Below are positions 60,494 through 64,000 of a stretch of DNA of 64,000 nt, piece by piece. The position numbers and the translations under genes are program-made. The stretch is from positions 1,629,570 through 1,693,569 of the forward strand of contig OY282565.1 in NCBI GenBank assembly GCA_958296445.1. Direction: 5' to 3'. Below the pieces are notes generated by a model. The model searched no databases. It had not been told where the DNA came from and was given only the letters and a program-made list of their open reading frames with translations. Within the stretch, counting starts at the first letter, position 1. Every line of letters begins with the position of its first letter. The stretch comes from an uncultured Dehalococcoidia bacterium. GTDB lineage: Bacteria; Chloroflexota; Dehalococcoidia; Lucifugimonadales; UBA3495.

Positions 60494-61063
60494 ATGGCCT
60501 TCATAGACGCAGTGGCGGCCCTCAACGGATTCAAGCGCCGCCGCATCATCCGGGATTACGCGATTATCGGCGCCGTCGCCGCCACTGCGTATATGGAGCC
60601 CATATTCACCGAAGACATTGACGTGATAATCCTCGTGGATACCGATGAAGAATACCTGAAAGCCTACGGCATCATCGCCGGGCAGGCCGAAGGGCAGGAG
60701 GGGATGCACCTTATATTGGGCGGCGTTCCGATTCAGCTATTCCCTTCCACGATTATGCCGCTCTACCGCGACGCGGTGGAGCAGGCGAACAAGGTTCGGA
60801 TTGACAACGCGCGGAGCAAAGTGGCTACTGCCGAACACCTGATTTTGCTGTACCTGACAGCTAACCGGCCGCGTGACCGGCTTCGTGTTGGCTACCTGAT
60901 TGAAGACGCGGACGAAAGCAAACTGCAATCCCTGTTGGAAAGGTTCGATGACCAGCAAAAAACCCTCGCCGTCCGGCTCCAAAGCCTGCGCGGAATCAGT
61001 GTTCCGCGACAAGGAGAAATGGCATCGCCGCCGGAAACGGATGAGCCTGGCCCGGAAACTTGA
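60494..61063 (+). CDS. Nucleotidyltransferase-fold protein
   Basis: This 189-residue protein has the pol-beta nucleotidyltransferase pattern: YAIIGAVAATAYMEPIFTEDIDVIIL, quoted as AIIGAVAATAYMEP and TEDIDVIILVD, with two of the catalytic carboxylates in DID and a third probably in the IQLFP-following strand. Proteins of this type include antitoxin/toxin partners and AbiEii-like transferases. It begins 9 bases after pepN and its 3' end overlaps a small basic gene by 116 bases. Its substrate and partner are inferred from context only. Confidence 0.7.
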   Translation: MAFIDAVAALNGFKRRRIIRDYAIIGAVAATAYMEPIFTEDIDVIILVDTDEEYLKAYGIIAGQAEGQEGMHLILGGVPIQLFPSTIMPLYRDAVEQANKVRIDNARSKVATAEHLILLYLTANRPRDRLRVGYLIEDADESKLQSLLERFDDQQKTLAVRLQSLRGISVPRQGEMASPPETDEPGPET

Positions 61064-61118
61064 GGCCCTGGATCGAATGCGCGAAAGGCCCCGGCTGAAA
61101 CTGGATATTTCGGAGTAA
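60948..61118 (+). CDS. Small basic protein overlapping the nucleotidyltransferase gene
   Basis: The 56-residue product contains FRDKEKWHRRRKRMSLARKL followed by EALDRMRERPRLKLDISE, a helical, basic protein of the type found next to nucleotidyltransferases. GGAAAGGTTCG lies before ATG 60948. The overlap with the preceding gene is long and out of frame. It may be the regulatory partner of the transferase. The first ~18 residues are shaped by the overlap and may not matter. Confidence 0.55.
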   Translation: MTSKKPSPSGSKACAESVFRDKEKWHRRRKRMSLARKLEALDRMRERPRLKLDISE

Positions 61119-61131
61119 TGGTTTGGTCTTG

Positions 61132-64000
61132 ATGGAATCGAATGAACGTATCAAAGCCCTGAAATCCGCGCTGGCCCAGCGCATCCTGGTTCTGGACGGC
61201 GCTATGGGAACCGCCATACAGTCCTTCGACCTCGGCCCGGACGACTTCGGCGGCTTGGAATATGAGGGATGCAACGAGCATCTCGTCCTTACCCGCCCTG
61301 ACGTCATCGAAAGCATCCACCGGGGACACCTGGACGCCGGGGCCGACATTATTGAAACCAACACTTTCGGCTCTACCGCCGTCGTGCTGTCCGAGTATGG
61401 GCTGGCCCACGAGGCCCGCCGCCTCAACCGGGTGGCGGCGGAGCTGGCCCGGCGGGTGGCCGACGCCGCCGCCACGCCGGATAAGCCCCGCTTCGTGGCC
61501 GGTTCTATGGGGCCGACTACCAAGACCATTTCGGTAACCGGCGGCGTCACTTTCGAGGAACTGGCCGACAGCTATCACGTTCAGGCCGCCGGGCTAATCG
61601 AGGGCGGCGCGGATGTGCTGCTGCTGGAAACCGGGCAGGATACGCTGAATATCAAGGCCGGGCTGGAAGGCATAGACCGCGCCCGCGCCGAGCTGGGCCG
61701 CGATACCCCGGCGGCGGTGCAAGGCACCGTCGAGCCTATGGGAACCCTGCTGGCCGGGCAGGACGTGGAAGCCCTGTATATCTCGCTGGCCCATCGGGAT
61801 TTGCTGTGGATCGGCATAAATTGCGCCACCGGCCCGGCCTTTATGACCGACCACATACGTTCTCTGGCCGCCATATCCCGCTTTCCGGTGGCCTGCATTC
61901 CCAACGCCGGAATGCCCGATGAGGACGGCAAGTATAACGAAACTCCGGAAGCGATGGCGGAAACGCTGGGCCGGTTCGCCGAATCCGGCTGGGTCAACCT
62001 GATTGGCGGCTGCTGCGGCACCGTCAACGGCCACATCCATCTTTTGGGGGAAGTAGCGGACGGCAAGCCCCCCCGCCGCCTTGTGGAATCGTCGGATACC
62101 CGGGTTTCCGGCATTGACGCGCTGCTGATTGACGACCAGATTCGCCCGGGCATCGTCGGCGAGCGCACCAACGTGCTGGGCAGCCGCCGCTTCCGGCGCC
62201 TTATCAATGACGGCAAGTTTGAGGAAGCCGCCGAAATCGGCCGCCGCCAGGCCCGCAACGGGGCGCACATCCTAGACGTCTGCCTGCAAGATCCCGACCG
62301 GGACGAAGCCGCCGACATCGCCCAGTTCCTAGACTTGGTGACCAAGAAAGTCAAGACGCCCATAATGGTGGACTCCACCGACCCGGCGGTCATTGAGTTG
62401 TCGCTGAAACGGCTGCAAGGCAAGGCCATCATCAACTCGGTGAATCTTGAGGATGGCGAAGAGCGGTTCCAGGCGGTGGTGCCGCTGGCCCGCCGCTACG
62501 GGGCGGCGTTGGTGGTTGGCTGTATTGACGACGACAAACAGCAGGCGCAGGCCGTCACCCGCCAGCGCAAGCTGGAAGTCGCCCTGCGCTCGGCCCGGCT
62601 GCTCACCGAAAACTACGGCGTTCCCGAGGAAGACCTGATTTTCGACCCCCTAGTTTTCCCGGTGGGAACCGGCGACGTCAACTACATCGGCTCCGGCGCG
62701 GAAACCGTCGAGGGCGTGCGGCTGATTAAAGAAGCCCTGCCCCGCGCCAAGACTATATTGGGCATATCCAACGTGTCTTTCGGGCTGCCCGCCGCCGGGC
62801 GCGAGGTGCTTAACTCGGTTTTCCTGTACCACTGCGTCCAGGCCGGCCTTGACTTGGCAATCGTCAACTCCGAGGCGATGATGCGCTACGCCGCCATTCC
62901 TGAAGAAGAGCGGCGGCTGGCCGAAAATTTGATTTGGTATCAAGGCGAAGACCCGGTGGCGGCTTTCGCGGCCCACTTCCGCGAAAAGGCCCCGGCGGCC
63001 ACTAGCGAAGAGCGCCTGAACCTGCCCTTGGACCAGCGTTTGGCCCTGGCCGTCATCGAAGGCACTAAAGAGGGGCTGGCCGCCGACCTGGACGAGGCAT
63101 TGCAGGATAGGACGCCCCTCGAAATCATCAACGGCCCGCTGATGGACGGCATGGCCGAGGTGGGGCGGCAGTTCAACGCCAACCAGCTCATCGTCGCCGA
63201 GGTGCTGCAATCCGCGGAGTCAATGAAATTCTCCGTCAACCACTTGGAGCCTTATATGGAGCGGGCCGAAAGCTCCCTCAAAGGCAAGGTGGTGCTGGCT
63301 ACCGTCAAGGGCGACGTGCATGACATCGGCAAGAATCTGGTGGAAATCATCCTGTCCAACAACGGCTATCAGGTTATCAACTTAGGCATCAAGATTCCGC
63401 CCCAAGACCTCATTGACGCCTTCCGGCAGCACAACCCCGACATCATAGGGCTGTCCGGGCTGCTGGTTAAGTCGGCCCAGATGATGGTCGAGACCGTACG
63501 CGACTTCCGGCAGGATGGGCTGGCCGTTCCGGTTCTGGTGGGCGGCGCGGCCTTGTCCAACCGCTTCACCCGCCTGCGCATCGCCCCGGAGTACGGCGGG
63601 CTGGTGGCCTACGCCCCGGACGCTATGACTGGCCTTTCCCTAGCCAACACCATACAGGAAGCCGACGAGCGGGCGCATCTGGCCGCCGCGCTGGAGGCCG
63701 AAACCGAGGCTATGCTCAACGACGACGCCCGCCGCGCGGTAGCGGACGGCGACGGGCAGGATGTTCCGCCCGCTCAGGTGCGCCGGGCAGGCGACGGTTT
63801 CACCATACCCAACCCGCCCGACCTGCGCCTTCACGTTCTCAGCGATTACAGTCTGGAAGACATTTTCGGCTACATAAACCCGCAGATGCTCTACGTGCGG
63901 CATTTGGGCTACAAGGGCCGCTTCGCCGAAGACCTGGCCGCCGGGGAGCGGGCGGCAGTGGAGCTGCGGGATTCGGTGCGCCGCGTAGAAGACTTGGTTC
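61132..64000 (+). CDS. metH: Cobalamin-dependent methionine synthase, 3'-truncated by window end
   Basis: This protein transfers the methyl group of methyltetrahydrofolate to homocysteine through cobalamin. The homocysteine domain has LVLDGAMGTAIQ, GINCATGPA and GGCCGTVNGH (zinc cysteines). The pterin domain has GERTNVLGSRRF and PIMVDSTDPAV. The cap and B12 domains have PLMDGMAEVGRQFN and KGDVHDIGKNLVEII (axial His), then GLSGLLVKSAQMMVE and VLVGGAALSNRF. The activation domain begins with DYSLEDIFGYINPQML. ATG 61132 is preferred over TTG 61126. It lies 13 bases after the small gene. About 956 residues are in the window. Confidence 0.93.
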   Translation, partial: MESNERIKALKSALAQRILVLDGAMGTAIQSFDLGPDDFGGLEYEGCNEHLVLTRPDVIESIHRGHLDAGADIIETNTFGSTAVVLSEYGLAHEARRLNRVAAELARRVADAAATPDKPRFVAGSMGPTTKTISVTGGVTFEELADSYHVQAAGLIEGGADVLLLETGQDTLNIKAGLEGIDRARAELGRDTPAAVQGTVEPMGTLLAGQDVEALYISLAHRDLLWIGINCATGPAFMTDHIRSLAAISRFPVACIPNAGMPDEDGKYNETPEAMAETLGRFAESGWVNLIGGCCGTVNGHIHLLGEVADGKPPRRLVESSDTRVSGIDALLIDDQIRPGIVGERTNVLGSRRFRRLINDGKFEEAAEIGRRQARNGAHILDVCLQDPDRDEAADIAQFLDLVTKKVKTPIMVDSTDPAVIELSLKRLQGKAIINSVNLEDGEERFQAVVPLARRYGAALVVGCIDDDKQQAQAVTRQRKLEVALRSARLLTENYGVPEEDLIFDPLVFPVGTGDVNYIGSGAETVEGVRLIKEALPRAKTILGISNVSFGLPAAGREVLNSVFLYHCVQAGLDLAIVNSEAMMRYAAIPEEERRLAENLIWYQGEDPVAAFAAHFREKAPAATSEERLNLPLDQRLALAVIEGTKEGLAADLDEALQDRTPLEIINGPLMDGMAEVGRQFNANQLIVAEVLQSAESMKFSVNHLEPYMERAESSLKGKVVLATVKGDVHDIGKNLVEIILSNNGYQVINLGIKIPPQDLIDAFRQHNPDIIGLSGLLVKSAQMMVETVRDFRQDGLAVPVLVGGAALSNRFTRLRIAPEYGGLVAYAPDAMTGLSLANTIQEADERAHLAAALEAETEAMLNDDARRAVADGDGQDVPPAQVRRAGDGFTIPNPPDLRLHVLSDYSLEDIFGYINPQMLYVRHLGYKGRFAEDLAAGERAAVELRDSVRRVEDLV

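Overview
The window is about 64 kb of GC-rich bacterial chromosome, densely packed on both strands. Several features fit an uncultivated Chloroflexota lineage of the Dehalococcoidia/SAR202 type. These are a minCDE operon, a groES-groEL operon under a perfect CIRCE operator, many CoA-transferases, enoyl-CoA hydratases, amidohydrolases and thiolase-type enzymes, a cytosolic reductive-dehalogenase-like protein, expanded Uma2 families, and numerous dispersed palindromic repeats. The lineage is an inference from gene content. There is no rRNA in the window to prove it.

Layout. 1-5.3 kb: two GT39-like membrane glycosyltransferases (the first frameshifted), a tRNA-Val and an NCS2-type permease. 5.4-7.7 kb: a TusA / DsrE / TusA-MetE fusion cluster that looks like a sulfur-carrier-linked methyltransferase module. 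7.7-11.4 kb: a minus-strand three-gene cassette (coiled-coil protein, SMC/OLD-like ATPase, DUF4276 TOPRIM-like protein) that is the best candidate for a poorly described defence system. 11.8-19.3 kb: an Rdh-like Fe-S protein, a DUF1326 protein, RidA, an MBL hydrolase and two amidohydrolases, separated by repeat-rich intergenic DNA with a segmental duplication. 19.3-21.3 kb: minCDE. 21.7-25.3 kb: a thiolase, a jelly-roll/deoxyribosyltransferase-like protein, and an HMG-CoA-synthase-like/DUF35 fusion. 25.5-27.2 kb: a type II restriction-modification pair (Eco47II family) and a small basic protein. 27.6-30.8 kb: family I CoA-transferase subunits, one a beta-alpha fusion. 31.1-33.2 kb: groESL. 33.3-38.0 kb: a plus-strand acyl-CoA catabolic run (enoyl-CoA hydratases, acyl-CoA ligase, PHP protein, ketopantoate-reductase-like enzyme). 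38.0-48.0 kb: an island bounded by two paralogous DNA methyltransferase-HNH fusions, containing three tandem Uma2 genes, an inverted-repeat-bounded cassette, a TPP enzyme and duplicated small membrane/coiled-coil genes. 48.1-50.7 kb: paired CaiB/BaiF CoA-transferases. 50.8-56.4 kb: leuC and leuD separated by two tandem Uma2 genes, plus a further Uma2 gene with a long coiled-coil tail. 56.5-64 kb: an LRR surface protein, an M1 aminopeptidase carrying two repeat-derived inserts, a nucleotidyltransferase/overlapping small-gene pair, and the start of metH.

The metabolic genes suggest a heterotroph that activates and degrades organic acids as CoA thioesters and synthesises leucine and methionine. 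The accessory genes (Eco47II-type R-M, MTase-HNH fusions, Uma2 arrays, ATPase/TOPRIM cassette, nucleotidyltransferase pair, deoxyribosyltransferase-like effector) suggest strong pressure from phage or mobile DNA. Recurrent palindromic repeats of several families fill most intergenic spaces and in two genes have entered coding sequence in frame.
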